Assembly: GCA_019055375.1 (NCBI GenBank)
Contig: JAHQIW010000257.1
Coordinates: 225,791-289,790 of the forward strand
Origin: Parelaphostrongylus tenuis
Lineage: Eukaryota; Nematoda; Chromadorea; Rhabditida; Metastrongylidae
DNA length: 64,000 nt
Direction of reading: 5' to 3'
This document shows positions 55,049 to 64,000 of the stretch, in pieces. How positions within the stretch are numbered: position 1 is the first letter of the stretch; each line of letters starts with the position of its first letter. A program made the position numbers and the translations under genes. Under the pieces are notes generated by a model. That model had not been told where the DNA came from, ran no database searches, and worked only from the letters and a program-made list of their open reading frames with translations.

Positions 55049-56281
55049 TCTCCCAGGTATATCGAAGTCAAAAAGTAGAAGTCGAACAGATTTTCTGAGA
55101 TTACCTGTCTTTGTTAAAGCGGAAGCATAGAAAAGTGGTGCGATATTTGGAGATTTTCTAATAGTGCTTTCTAAGAGTTCTTCAACAACTAATTTGCAGC
55201 TTCATAAGAAAACTAAAAAATTTCTTCACTCTCACTCTAATGGATAAGTTCCGCAGCGGACATGGATTCATCTTTACGAGAAAGAAATATATCTCTGACA
55301 GTTGAGTAGCGTTCAAGGTGCGAATACTTTCGCAAACCCGTTCAACTTCATATAGCAGTTGTGGATTTGTAGGGTGGTTGCAGAATAGTTGTAAATCCAA
55401 GAGAAGGTGGAAGGAGATATCAAACGACATGTTCCTTCTCTAATGCTATATAATCATTTTTATGCTTTTAGATTTGACCATTCAACTGCAAACAGCGAGT
55501 GAGCCTGTGTCAAACCTTTGAGGTATTGCTTATATTTATAAGACAAATATTTTCATTTACGGAAGCGGAGAATTTTTTCGAAACGTTTTAAAAATAAGAA
55601 AATTTTAGCTTGTATGTAGGGATTGCTAGAAATGATATATCGCATCGTAGACTTTTCCATAATTTACTGATTCCGTAAGGCTGAAATAGACGAATTACGA
55701 GTAAACGAATATAATTAGTTTAATCCGAACATTTCATAGTTGGGCTGACCTGTTAGTTGACGGCTGCAACTGCCGTGAAGAATTGCGACGTAGAGGGACC
55801 TGCTGCCAGTATTCGTTCGAACCGCTCTATTTAGTACACTTTGCCACATCTCCTTCGACCAGTTTTGCCATGATGATGTTCGTGGTCTGTACGACTTTTT
55901 ACAAAACGAGTTTGCTTGAAAAGCAATCCAAACCGTGATAGTTCCTGAGATTGACGTGTGATTAGCGGGAATATCTGTTATAGTCATGGCCATACAGTCC
56001 GTGTTAATCATCGTCTCGGTGCATAAGGCAGTGACCGTCCCGCCGGCAACGATACAATGTGGTTGCATATTCATCGCCACTGCTTTGACTGCAAGGAAAT
56101 TTTTATTCACGCGCTTGTTAACAATAAAAAATTAAACAAATACGGGAGGTGATTACTGCCAGTGTTTTAAATTTCTTAACTAGCACAATGATCTAGTAAC
56201 AATGACGAGTGTTGCTGATAAAATTGGTATAAGGGTTTTTCCAACCAATTCTTATATACAAATGCAGGGCTTAATGTGGGG

Positions 56282-56333
56282 AATGTGTAATTGATGAGGA
56301 GGACGAGACCTCCGAAACACCGGTGTATGGCTC
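56282..56333 (+). ncRNA. Hammerhead motif H10' (right arm mirror)
   Basis: Mirror of 49463-49514. Confidence 0.7.
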
Positions 56334-56550
56334 TGGCGTACCAATCTCGCTTAGGCTTTAAACATTCCTTTTTCAAGGTTATTTTGAATGTTTATTGCGA
56401 GGATTTAAAAACGGTCGATGCCATGGATCAATTTTGCTCTATCAGCCGAGATCCATCGACTGAAAAGTGGTGCTGGATCAGTGTCATTGTCCACTGTGCC
56501 GTCACCACATACGCCTCCCTCCTTGCTACAACGCAAAGCTTAATGTGGGG

Positions 56551-56603
56551 ACGTGGGCTAGACGAGGGGGGCGAACCTTCAAATACGCGTGTATTGCCCT
56601 GGA
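56551..56603 (+). ncRNA. Hammerhead motif H11' (right arm mirror)
   Basis: Mirror of 49193-49245. Confidence 0.5.
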
Positions 56604-58481
56604 GTACCGACCTCACCTGAGCTCTAAATATTCCTTTTTCCGGAATTCTCATATACTTCCAACTTTTCCATCATTTCGATGCACGTGACTCAGCTTGTGT
56701 AAGCAGGAATTTGGCAAAACATCCCGTTTATGTAGAAGAAGCGAGTTTGTCAAATTTTGAGCTTTTCACCGCCTTTATGTCATACTAATTCCTTCCAAGA
56801 AATCTTGCCAACCTCATTCCCATTTCCGCCTAAGAACTTTTAACACATTTTACTTCATTGTACAGACTTCCCATGGTCCTTGAAGTGTTAGCCTGGATAA
56901 TCGATGAACGCATTATTAGTCACTTTTTTACACAATCCAGTATCACATTCAATGCTAACGATTTAACATTTCCAACATTTTTTGTCTTCTTTGATCCATT
57001 ATTTATGTCTGCTTGCGGACTGATTCTTGAATTCGACTCATGCTTTAGTTTTTCTTTCAGTTCACAATAATCGTTGCTTGCTGGTCGCAATCATTCTTTC
57101 TGCATTCTTAAAATGGCCGGTAATAAAAGTTTCCAGGTCATAACTACTAAAAATGACCAATATTTGTGGAATGAGGGTAGATCCCAGAAATATCTAGTAA
57201 CAAGTTGCTGAGTCCAGAGAAAAAGAGTTCGCCGAGAGAGGGTTTTGCGCGTATCGAACAGATCTGCTACCAGAAGTTGGACACGCTAGCAACACTTTAA
57301 TTTTTTCAATTTCCAAAACATTATTCTAGGTAGTACAAGAAATCGATGTATGCATTACTTCCAAAATGCCCAGGAATGCTGCAAAGAAACAAATCATTAT
57401 AGTCTGAAAACATATCTTGAGCGTTTCATGAGGCTTGATATGGCACTTATACAGTATTAGACACGTTTTCTAGACACAAAAGCAAATATTCTTGAAGTTA
57501 CATCTTCATATTAAGTCATTTTTACATCTATGCCAATATTTCCAGGTGAATGTTGAAGACAAAATAATTTTTATTAGTGCCCATTGATCCATACGTGGAT
57601 TCATCGGCTGATGTTAGAATGTAAAACCTACTCATAGCTTGGTACGCAGACACAGTCTTGCATTCCAAAGGGTTATAACTGATCTGAACGGTGAGCTGAC
57701 TCAAAATCATCGAGATTATACATCGGGAAGGCCTGCTCTACGACCTTGTTGTTCGAGAACATCGATCACCTAAAGAACAAGTTTTGCCCTCAACTAATAG
57801 GATTAACATGGTGGCGTTTTCAATCAAATTATAGCGAACTGAGTTTTCAACTTATTTCCTGTGCCCTTCTATGATCACAAACAGAAAGAAAGACCTAAAC
57901 GTCGCTAACTCACTGTTTGCATTATAAGACGCATTACAAATGAGTTAAGGGCCCCTGGAGTAATTCCAACTCCAGGGAACTGTGAAGGAGCGCTAGCTGA
58001 AGTAGTGAAAACCATGGCCACTGGCAGTTTGAATCCGCTCACGGTGAAGCTTATAGTTCTTGCTGCATTAATCAAAGGTTCATATTGTAAGAACTTAAGA
58101 ACTAAATCATTTTGTTGTATGCTATTTTCTGTTGCGAATTTCTTTCCTTTTCTTTGCTATGCACTATTCAAAATCTTTTCATCGTTGCATTTGATTTTCG
58201 AGTGTTTATTAATAATGATAAAGTGTAAGATATATTGCCTCCAACTAAATTTCGGAAGTTTTTATATGAAACTGTAAATTACCTTGTCCTTGTGGCATGA
58301 CTCCTTATCCAAACACTGCCGTGACTGAGCTGAGCAGTAAAATCAAAGGTATCTGAAGTCTCACCAAGTTTACAAGACAACTCATTTACAGCTCCTAAAT
58401 CGTTTAATTTGAATTCTATACTATTAGACAATTATTATTTGAGCCAACATGTCATGTGGACTGTTTATAGGCACTTGTACA

Positions 58482-58525
58482 GCCCAACACACGTGTTTCG
58501 GTCTCGGCAACCTCATCAGTCGGAC
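58482..58525 (-). ncRNA. Hammerhead motif H13' (right arm mirror)
   Basis: Mirror of 47270-47313; core intact, triplet GUG. Confidence 0.7.
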
Positions 58526-58694
58526 AGGCTCTCTATCTTTAGGCAATCCACTTGGGGCCCCTACATCCCCCCATATAGAATAAGCGACGACATAGGATTT
58601 ACACGTGCCGTCAAGATGTAAATTTCACATCGTCGCCTACTTTATGTAGGGGACGTAGGGGTCCCCGAGAGGACTGGCTAAAGACGAAGGTCCT

Positions 58695-58738
58695 GCCCAA
58701 CTCACGAGGCTGCCAAGGTCGAAACACGTGTATCGGGC
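58695..58738 (+). ncRNA. Hammerhead motif H12' (right arm mirror)
   Basis: Mirror of 47057-47100; G5 changed to C. Confidence 0.65.
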
Positions 58739-59135
58739 TGTACAAGTACCCATAAACAAAATCCATGACACTTTGGCTTAAATAATAATTATCAGATATG
58801 TTGAATTTGAGAGTGGTCTTAAGTAGACACTCAAATCAGCTGGTTTTGTATTATTTTTATTTGTTGCGGAGTGAAGGATCAACACCGCACAGAACGTCTC
58901 TAATCACTCTGTCATCGCCTCACCCCACCTCCATCCTATGACTCTTGCATTATGAATTAGATTATTTGCAAGGCAACAACAGATTCAACACATGTAGTGA
59001 ACGATGTCAATGAAGCAGTGTTTTGCAGCGTCGTGAGTTCTAAGCGACCTTGAAACTTTTTAGTCGTCTACCCGTTTATTACATGTCGAATTTCTCCAAA
59101 TAAACTTCTATGACATGTTTTACTAATCAGAAGTA

Positions 59136-59479
59136 GCCGTTGATTGTTGCTCAAGTGCACAGAATAAATGTGCAATATAATACTTATGACATTCAAGCGA
59201 TAGGAAGAAATCTCTTCTACAATTTTGAAAAGGTCTCAAATTTCGGAGTACTTTAATGATTAAAAAGTAGCCTGATAATAAAGCAATTTAGTCCATCCCT
59301 TATGCCGAAAGCACTTAAAATTACTGTTAAAAGCATGGTTAGAACCACAATTCTCTTAATAAGCTTTTTGATCTTTATTAACGTGAGATTATTGCTGCAA
59401 AAATATTAAGAAAAATAATAATTTTCGAGACCGACTGTCAATTAACGTTGGCATGCTTTGATATAATTCCTGATTTTCT
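59136..59479. other. Right flank of the large palindrome
   Basis: AT-rich, no gene or known repeat. No sequence here matches the left flank before 46660. Confidence 0.45.
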
Positions 59480-59544
59480 TCTTTGAGCCAAACACGAGGT
59501 GTTACATTAATCCTTATTTAACTTTATAAATGATCCTTATTTAA

Positions 59545-59585
59545 CAGCAGACGTTTCGGCAGTTCGCGTTCTTCAGAGTCTGGAA
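59545..59585 (-). ncRNA. Hammerhead-like remnant, left arm of foldback
   Basis: Minus strand: CUCUGAAGA, ACGCGAACUGCC, GAAAC directly followed by GUC. The core order is right but helix II and helix I do not pair and helix III has no loop, so activity is unlikely. Confidence 0.4.
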
Positions 59586-60656
59586 GGGTAAAATAGTCTG
59601 CAAACCAATAAGTCAAACACCTCCATTACTCCTTTGGAAAAAATGATCAGACCTAGATTTCAATCATATCAAGCACAAAATCAACTCCCAACGTACTAAC
59701 CGATTTTTAAATATGTGTTTCACTGATTGATTCAAATGGAGATCAGCGGAAGGACATCACATAGGCTCGCAATGCACAATACCCATCAAAACAACAGTCG
59801 TTAAACTGGCTCATATCACGAGTGATAACGAGGCATTCCTTCCTGTGGTTTATAGTTGGATTGGCAACGCTTCCGAAATTTTTCGCGCTGACGTTTTTTG
59901 TTTCTACGCAAGGATGGTGAATTCGATCTCAAAATCGACTCCGTCGTGTTTCTGTTCTCTACGCGTCCCTAACAGGTGTTCCGTATATTAACACGCTTGT
60001 CAGTTACGTGTTTTCCTATGCGAGCATAGAGCCTTCTACCCATTTCGCTAATATATTTATCGCTACACGCTAAGCGATAAATAGATAGATAAGATAAGAA
60101 TAGATATATTAGCTTAAATCACTTAGCGATGAATAGATAGATGAGATAAGAATAGATAAGCGTGTAGCAATAAATATATTGGTGATACTGGTAGGCCGCT
60201 CTATGCCCGCATAGAAGAACACCTAGTGACATGCGCCATAATAGAAGGAACACCCCGCCAGGACGCATAGAGAACAGAAACACAACGGAGTTGATTTTGA
60301 GGTCAAAGTCACTACCCTTGTGCAGGAACAAAAAACATCAGCGCGAAAAATTCCTGAAGCACTTTGGATTAATACGACCAATCCAACGATAAACCGCAGA
60401 GAAGAATGCCTCGTTATCACACGTGATTTGAGTCAGTATATAAGACTGTTGTTCTGATGGGTAAGGTGCATTACGATCCCATGTGATCTCTTTCCGCTTA
60501 TCTCCTCTTGAATCATTGAGTGGAACACATATAAAAAGCGGTGAGTATGTTGAGAGTTGATTTTGTGCTTGATGCGATTGAAATCTAGGTCTGGTGAATT
60601 TTAAAGGAGTAATGAAGGTGTTTGACTGATTGAATTGCACACAATTTGACCTTTCC

Positions 60657-60692
60657 AGGCTCTGAAGAAGGCGAACTGCTGAAACGTCAGCC
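60657..60692 (+). ncRNA. Hammerhead-like motif, right arm of foldback
   Basis: AGGCU, CUGAAGA, AGGCGAACUGCU, GAAAC, GUC, AGCC. Helix I has four pairs (GGCU/AGCC), helix II three with a bulge, but helix III would have no loop unless two molecules pair. The closing G10.1-C11.1 is A-U. Confidence 0.5.
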
Positions 60693-60818
60693 GTAAGATA
60701 AAAATACATGGAACACCTCGTGTTTGGCTCAAAGAAGAAAGTCAGAAAAATATTAATTCTAAGTGTTTTTTAGCCTAACTGATACTTCCTGAGTTGATGT
60801 TGAAAGTTCAATACCTAC

Positions 60819-61925
60819 TTGGTCCTGGTTGAAAAGCTGATACAGTTTTGCACTCCAAAGGAGCGTAACTGATCTGAGTGGTGAGCTGACTCAAAATCAT
60901 TGAGATGATAGCACCCGGAAGGCCTGCGTTACGACCTTGCTGCTCAAGAACATCAATTACCTAAAGAATAAACTTAGTCAACAGGTGGTAAGATCCAAAT
61001 GGAAGCAGTTTTGATCGAATAGTGTCAACCCAATTTGAAAAATCACTTTTTGCATTTTTTGTGAAATCTCAAGCAAAGTAATAACATCCAAGAGTTTGAA
61101 CTCACTGTTTGCATTATAAGACGCATTACAAATGAGTTAGCAGCTCCTGGAGTGGATGCAATACCAGGGAACTGAGCAGGAGCGCTAGTTGAGCTAGTGG
61201 AAACCATTGCGACTGGTAATTTAAATCCGCTCACAGTAAAGCTTATAGTCCTTGCTCCAAAGAAAAACTTATTGATTTTATTTTGAAGTTAAAAATCAAA
61301 TCATTCTCCTGTATTCATTTCTATAATGGTTTTCTTCTTCTTCTTCTTCTGCTCTTGACTTCTCAAAATTTTTTCATCATTACGTTGAATTTCGAGAACA
61401 CAAAAGTATTGTTGAAATATTAGATATAGATGATAAAGCATCAGATTGGAACTATTGAATATAGATAGATTAGTATTAACAGCACAGAAAAATGGGGGCG
61501 TGGCGGAGTGGCTAATGGTGCTCGATGCGAGGTTTATCCCCACCTCCCTCGAACACTCAGGCACTTAATAACGAACACCCCAGTCTGGCTATCCTTGATG
61601 TTACAAGCGATATGCTGAACCAGTATTTTAATACTTTAGTGGAGGAGATGAAACTCTCAATCAGGCGATGAACAAAAGGAAACGAACTGAATCTTAGAAT
61701 TACTGGAATCCGCACTTCAGAAAAAATATAGCTATAATGCACAAAACGATAAGGTACAGATATGTCTCAAAATACGAGTTCGAGCACTATATTCAAAACT
61801 GTGAATTTCTGCAGCAACATAAGAACTTCCTATAACGTACCTTGTCCTTGTGGTATCACCCCACATCCAAACACTGTCGCTAGTGTGGCGAGCAGTGATA
61901 TTAAAAAGGTCCACAGACGCGTCAT
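60819..61925 (-). CDS. SCVP-like secreted protein, exons 1-3 open (copy D)
   Basis: Exon 1 (61925-61841): MTRLWTFLISLLATLATVFG, signal peptide, then CGVIPQGQ. Exon 2 (61254-61106): TISFTVSGFKLPVAMVST, FPGIASTPGAANSFVMRLIM. Exon 3 (60960-60819): VIDVLEQQGRNAGLPGAIIS-MILSQLTTQISYAPLECKTV then SAFQPGP. All three are open, with GT...AG introns of 586 and 145 bases and matching phases, the best preserved copy of the family here. No exons 4-5 follow before the foldback element and the copy C' lies beyond, so the gene may be truncated, or read SAFQPGPSRY and stop if exon 3 is not spliced. A tRNA-like A box (gtggcggagtggctaatggt) lies in intron 1 at 61500. Confidence 0.8.
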
Positions 61926-62121
61926 GTTTGTGGGACTATTTATTTACGGGTCCTATAAGGCACAGGATATGGATTTGATCATTGGCAATAACGCATTTGG
62001 CAAACGACACATATACTCGGCAAAGCAAACCAGCCGCTGCAGCAGCTTTTTGGCTTCAGACGATAATTTTAGATTGCCAGCTTGCTTATTTTTGGTAAAC
62101 TTCTAAAAGCGACAATGTTGA

Positions 62122-62427
62122 CTATTTTGCTAACCGAAAGCTCTTGAGAATTGATGAAGAAGGCGAACTGTATGTCAAAGAGCCAGAAATGTGCAAGCAA
62201 TCATTAAAGGGAAAAATCTGTAACTGTCTCAGTTCTTCAGATGTCGTAGCTCTAGTTTCCCACCATCCCTTTTGTATCAGTAACCATAAACTTCTGAATT
62301 TCCCAGAAATTAAAGAATCTCTGGCGACGAGACGTTCCAATACAAATGCATTTTCAAGAAAAATCTGTTGAGAAAAATGTCGCTCGATAAATTGAAGCAT
62401 AACTTTCAGTGCAAGATTTTCTGACAT
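62122..62427 (-). CDS. Unrecognised 101-residue open frame, possible last exon
   Basis: Preceded by a good acceptor (tttcttag, minus sense) directly before ATG; reads MSENLALKVMLQFIERHFSQ, LENAFVLERLVARDSLISG, KFRSLWLLIQKGWWETR and ends in TAG. Composition is protein-like, with charged and aromatic residues well spread. Family not recognised. It could be the terminal exon of a gene whose other exons lie upstream at 62.5-63 kb, where a weaker frame at 62900-62718 exists. Confidence 0.35.
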   Translation of the reverse strand: MSENLALKVMLQFIERHFSQQIFLENAFVLERLVARDSLISGKFRSLWLLIQKGWWETRATTSEELRQLQIFPFNDCLHISGSLTYSSPSSSILKSFRLAK

Positions 62428-63290
62428 CTAAGAAATGGAAATTACATTCATTAGGACGTAATAATAATCAGTGCCTCCTATTTTTAGAGTTGTTCATGAA
62501 AAAAAGGAACTACATCGAGGTATTGAGCTCTGTGGTGAGGCAGAGTTTTTGTGTATGTCGGGATTGCTAATGCAGCACGATGAGAGAAGATGTCTATGAA
62601 GCGCCGTCAATTCCTCGAGACTTCTCAGAGTCGTGTTGCAAAAACAACATTTATTATGGCACAGCCCTTAAAGTGAACTCTCATTTCAATTATCTTATTG
62701 AAGGTGCTTAACGTGATTCACTCAGCCTTCACGTTTTTGATATGATCTCGAACTTTTGGTCCAAAACAACGGCGGTTCAAGCAAATGTTGTTCAATGTAA
62801 CTAAAAAATCACTGCAAAGAATTGAATGCAATCCAATGCTACGTTTTTGCTTGTCGACAGCATTGAAATTCTTCCTTCCGTTTAGAAAAGTTTTGCTCAT
62901 AATACGACAGCAAGAAATCGTACGTTGTAGGAGTTTTTTAGTAACAGCTGCACTTTCATAGAAGCAACAGTTTTTGGGGTGAAACTGTGAATTTTATTTG
63001 AAATTCTCTAAGGACAATATTCAGACTGGGTGTATGATGAATTCCGTCACTTGTTTCACGAATGACAAATCGAAAGCATTGTCTACACTGTGAAATTGAA
63101 ATCGAAAACATTGTCCATACTGTGGAATTAACGATTTTGCAATAAGCTCTTAATTGATGTTGAATGGTTGAATAAAGTAAAAAGTGTTTTGTGCTGTTTT
63201 AGTTGAACTTCGCAGTGATGAGCGATTTTACCACAGCATTTTTTTGCACTTATGAGGAGGCACTACACTATTGCGGTAAAATTCTGCCAT
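62428..63290. other. No supported gene
   Basis: A minus-strand frame at 62900-62718 reads CSDFLVTLNNICLNRRCFGP, flanked by stops, with no assignment. Two near-copies of the phrase aaatcgaaa(g/a)cattgtc(t/c)acactgtg occur at about 63067 and 63100. Confidence 0.35.
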
Positions 63291-63700
63291 TGAAGGGTAC
63301 TGCCTAACTGATAAGGTTGTCAAGGTAGAAGCGCGTACCTTATGATCTCTGATATGCCCATAAAAGACTGCAGGGCATGTTGCCTTGATAAATAGCTATC
63401 AGATACATTAATATTTTGGGCGCGGTCTTGAGAAAACACTCGAAGCGAACGGTATGATATTTCATGAATACCAGTCAAGAGCAATCGAATGTATAACACT
63501 ACCAATGTAGTGATCTATTTCACTTGACGGCACACGTAAATTGTACGTCGTCACCTACTCTATGTAGGGTGTCAGGAACACCCCCGAGATTACTGGCTAA
63601 GACGAAAGGTACTGCCCAACGAACGAGGCTGTCAAGGCCAAAACACGTGTATTGGGCTCTATAAGTGCCTAATAGGGACCACGTGAAATGTTGGCTAAAA
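63291..63700 (+). repeat. Hammerhead palindrome P1-like, two forward half-elements
   Basis: First a decayed hammerhead and outer arm (63303-63410: ctgataaggttgtcaagg ... catgttgccttgataaatag-ctatcagat), then an inner arm (gcggtcttgagaaaacactc ... ggctaagacgaaaggtactg), a hammerhead (63614-63657) and its outer arm. Confidence 0.7.
63614..63657 (+). ncRNA. Hammerhead motif, core changed (H15)
   Basis: Helix I GCCCAA/UUGGGC (six perfect pairs), CGAACGA in place of CUGACGA, helix II GGC...GCC, AAAA in place of GAAA, ACACGUGU, triplet GUA. Inactive, but helix I shows a compensatory G-C to A-U change relative to H1 (GCCCGA/UCGGGU). Confidence 0.65.
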
Positions 63701-63837
63701 AAATCATCAGATAAAATGGCTTTCTTACTGCGCTGTAACATCAAAAATAAAATTATGTTCCTCATCCAAAGATTTCTTGCACACCAAAGCTACTTTCTTA
63801 GAATCAAGCAGACGGAGAATACTTCAATTAATTATTT

Positions 63838-63925
63838 GATATTTTAGATTACTTGGAAAAACAAATTTCTGAATTTTTGAATCAAGATCGGAAACTTAGT
63901 TGGGTACCTAATAACAGCAAAGAAC
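63838..63925 (+). mobile_element. Mariner 3' end remnant
   Basis: tacttggaaaaacaaatttc-tgaatttttgaatcaagatc and ggaaacttagttgggtacct match the last 80 bases of the mariner at 8.5-9.2 kb, including the terminal inverted repeat. It lies in what would be intron 2 of SCVP-like copy E. Confidence 0.75.
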
Positions 63926-63951
63926 ACAAGTTCTTATTGCCGCTAACTTAC

Positions 63952-64000
63952 TACTTGCATTACAATGCGCGATACAAATGAGTTAGCAGCTTCTCGTGCA
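63952..64000 (-). CDS. SCVP-like secreted protein, exon 2 end (copy E, partial)
   Basis: Minus strand reads AREAANSFVSRIVMQV and then a GTAAGT donor, aligned with the end of exon 2 in copies B, C and D (AANSFVMRLIMQT). The rest of the exon lies past the window edge. No exon 3 was found between here and 62.4 kb. Confidence 0.7.

Larger units (their letters stand above)
55753..58367 (-). pseudogene. SCVP-like pseudogene, five exons (copy C', right arm)
   Basis: Mirror of copy C: exons 58367-58283, 58062-57914, 57769-57632, 56088-55934 and 55886-55753. The same start loss, the same stop in exon 1 and the same frameshifts in exons 3 and 5 are present, so the damage predates the inverted duplication. 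The only difference seen nearby is one base in intron 3 at about 57615. Confidence 0.85.
53443..59135. repeat. Large inverted duplication, right arm
   Basis: Reverse complement of 46660-52354; 5693 bases. Coordinates of mirrored features sum to 105795 in the outer part, 105796 in the middle and 105797 in the innermost part, which locates two single-base indels. Confidence 0.95.
59480..60746. mobile_element. Foldback element with diverged 0.6-kb inverted arms
   Basis: Left arm 59480-60110 and right arm 60115-60746 are inverted relatives, clearly diverged: outer ends ttctttgagccaaacacgag and ctcgtgtttggctcaaagaa; then gacgtttcggcagttcg against cgaactgctgaaacgtc, tcagacctagatttcaatca against tgcgattgaaatctaggtct, and cgaggcattcc against gaatgcctcg. 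Reading frames in the arms (60338-60709 minus) are products of the repeat. The outer end is also found alone at 15.1 kb with a target duplication. Confidence 0.85.

Noticed and set aside
46660..59135. Reading the large palindrome as one giant TIR transposon
   Set aside because: No transposase, no direct duplication at 46660/59135, and arms contain ordinary nested repeats and a pseudogene.
60338..60709. 123-residue minus-strand frame
   Set aside because: It runs through one arm of the foldback element; the other arm has the same sequence with stops.
1..64000. CRISPR arrays, bacterial operons, phage or rRNA genes
   Set aside because: None seen; intron-bearing genes and repeats are eukaryotic throughout.

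Overview
The window looks like nuclear DNA of a clade V (strongylid, hookworm-like) nematode. The grounds are short-intron eukaryotic genes, several copies of a secreted gene family that resembles the nematode-specific SCVP (secreted clade V protein) family, and dense nematode-style repeats: RTE-type non-LTR retrotransposons, mariner remnants, a tRNA-derived SINE, MITEs and palindromic repeats. The species call is inference. There are no prokaryotic operons, phage genes or CRISPR arrays, and most of the sequence is decayed transposon.

Layout. 0-10 kb: RTE fragments, a broken glycogen synthase fragment with six exons on the minus strand (6.54-7.43 kb) and a dead mariner (8.5-9.2 kb). 10-20 kb: three MITE copies, a degenerate minisatellite, and two copies of a long terminal-inverted-repeat element. 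20-21 kb: a palindromic element carrying two outward-facing hammerhead ribozymes. 21.9-23.9 kb: a five-exon HTATIP2/TIP30-like short-chain dehydrogenase gene (minus) with one frameshift and SINEs in its long intron; a decayed two-exon copy lies in inverted orientation at 25.8-26.3 kb. 26-37 kb: mariner and hammerhead repeats, the last two exons of an SCVP-like gene (28.9-29.2 kb), a degenerate satellite, an RTE nested in a SINE, and a long but dead RTE (34.1-37.4 kb). 38.3-39.1 kb: first three exons of an SCVP-like gene. 40-44 kb: hammerhead palindromes and tRNA-like remnants. 46.66-59.14 kb: a very large, almost perfect palindrome (arms about 5.7 kb, spacer about 1.1 kb), each arm holding a whole SCVP-like pseudogene. 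59.5-60.75 kb: a diverged foldback element. 60.8-61.9 kb: the best preserved SCVP-like exons. 63.9-64 kb: start of another SCVP-like copy.

The most notable system is a set of type I hammerhead ribozyme motifs (CUGANGA / stem II / GAAA / NUH) spread over several related repeats. Six-base-pair helix I is kept with entirely different sequences at different loci, helix II varies but pairs, and helix III shows compensatory change. In four of the palindromic repeats one hammerhead sits on each side, facing outward on opposite strands; in another family two lie in tandem on one strand. Motifs at about 20.2, 41.5 and 43.5 kb keep all catalytic positions. The other main theme is birth and death of SCVP-like secreted genes amid inverted duplication.
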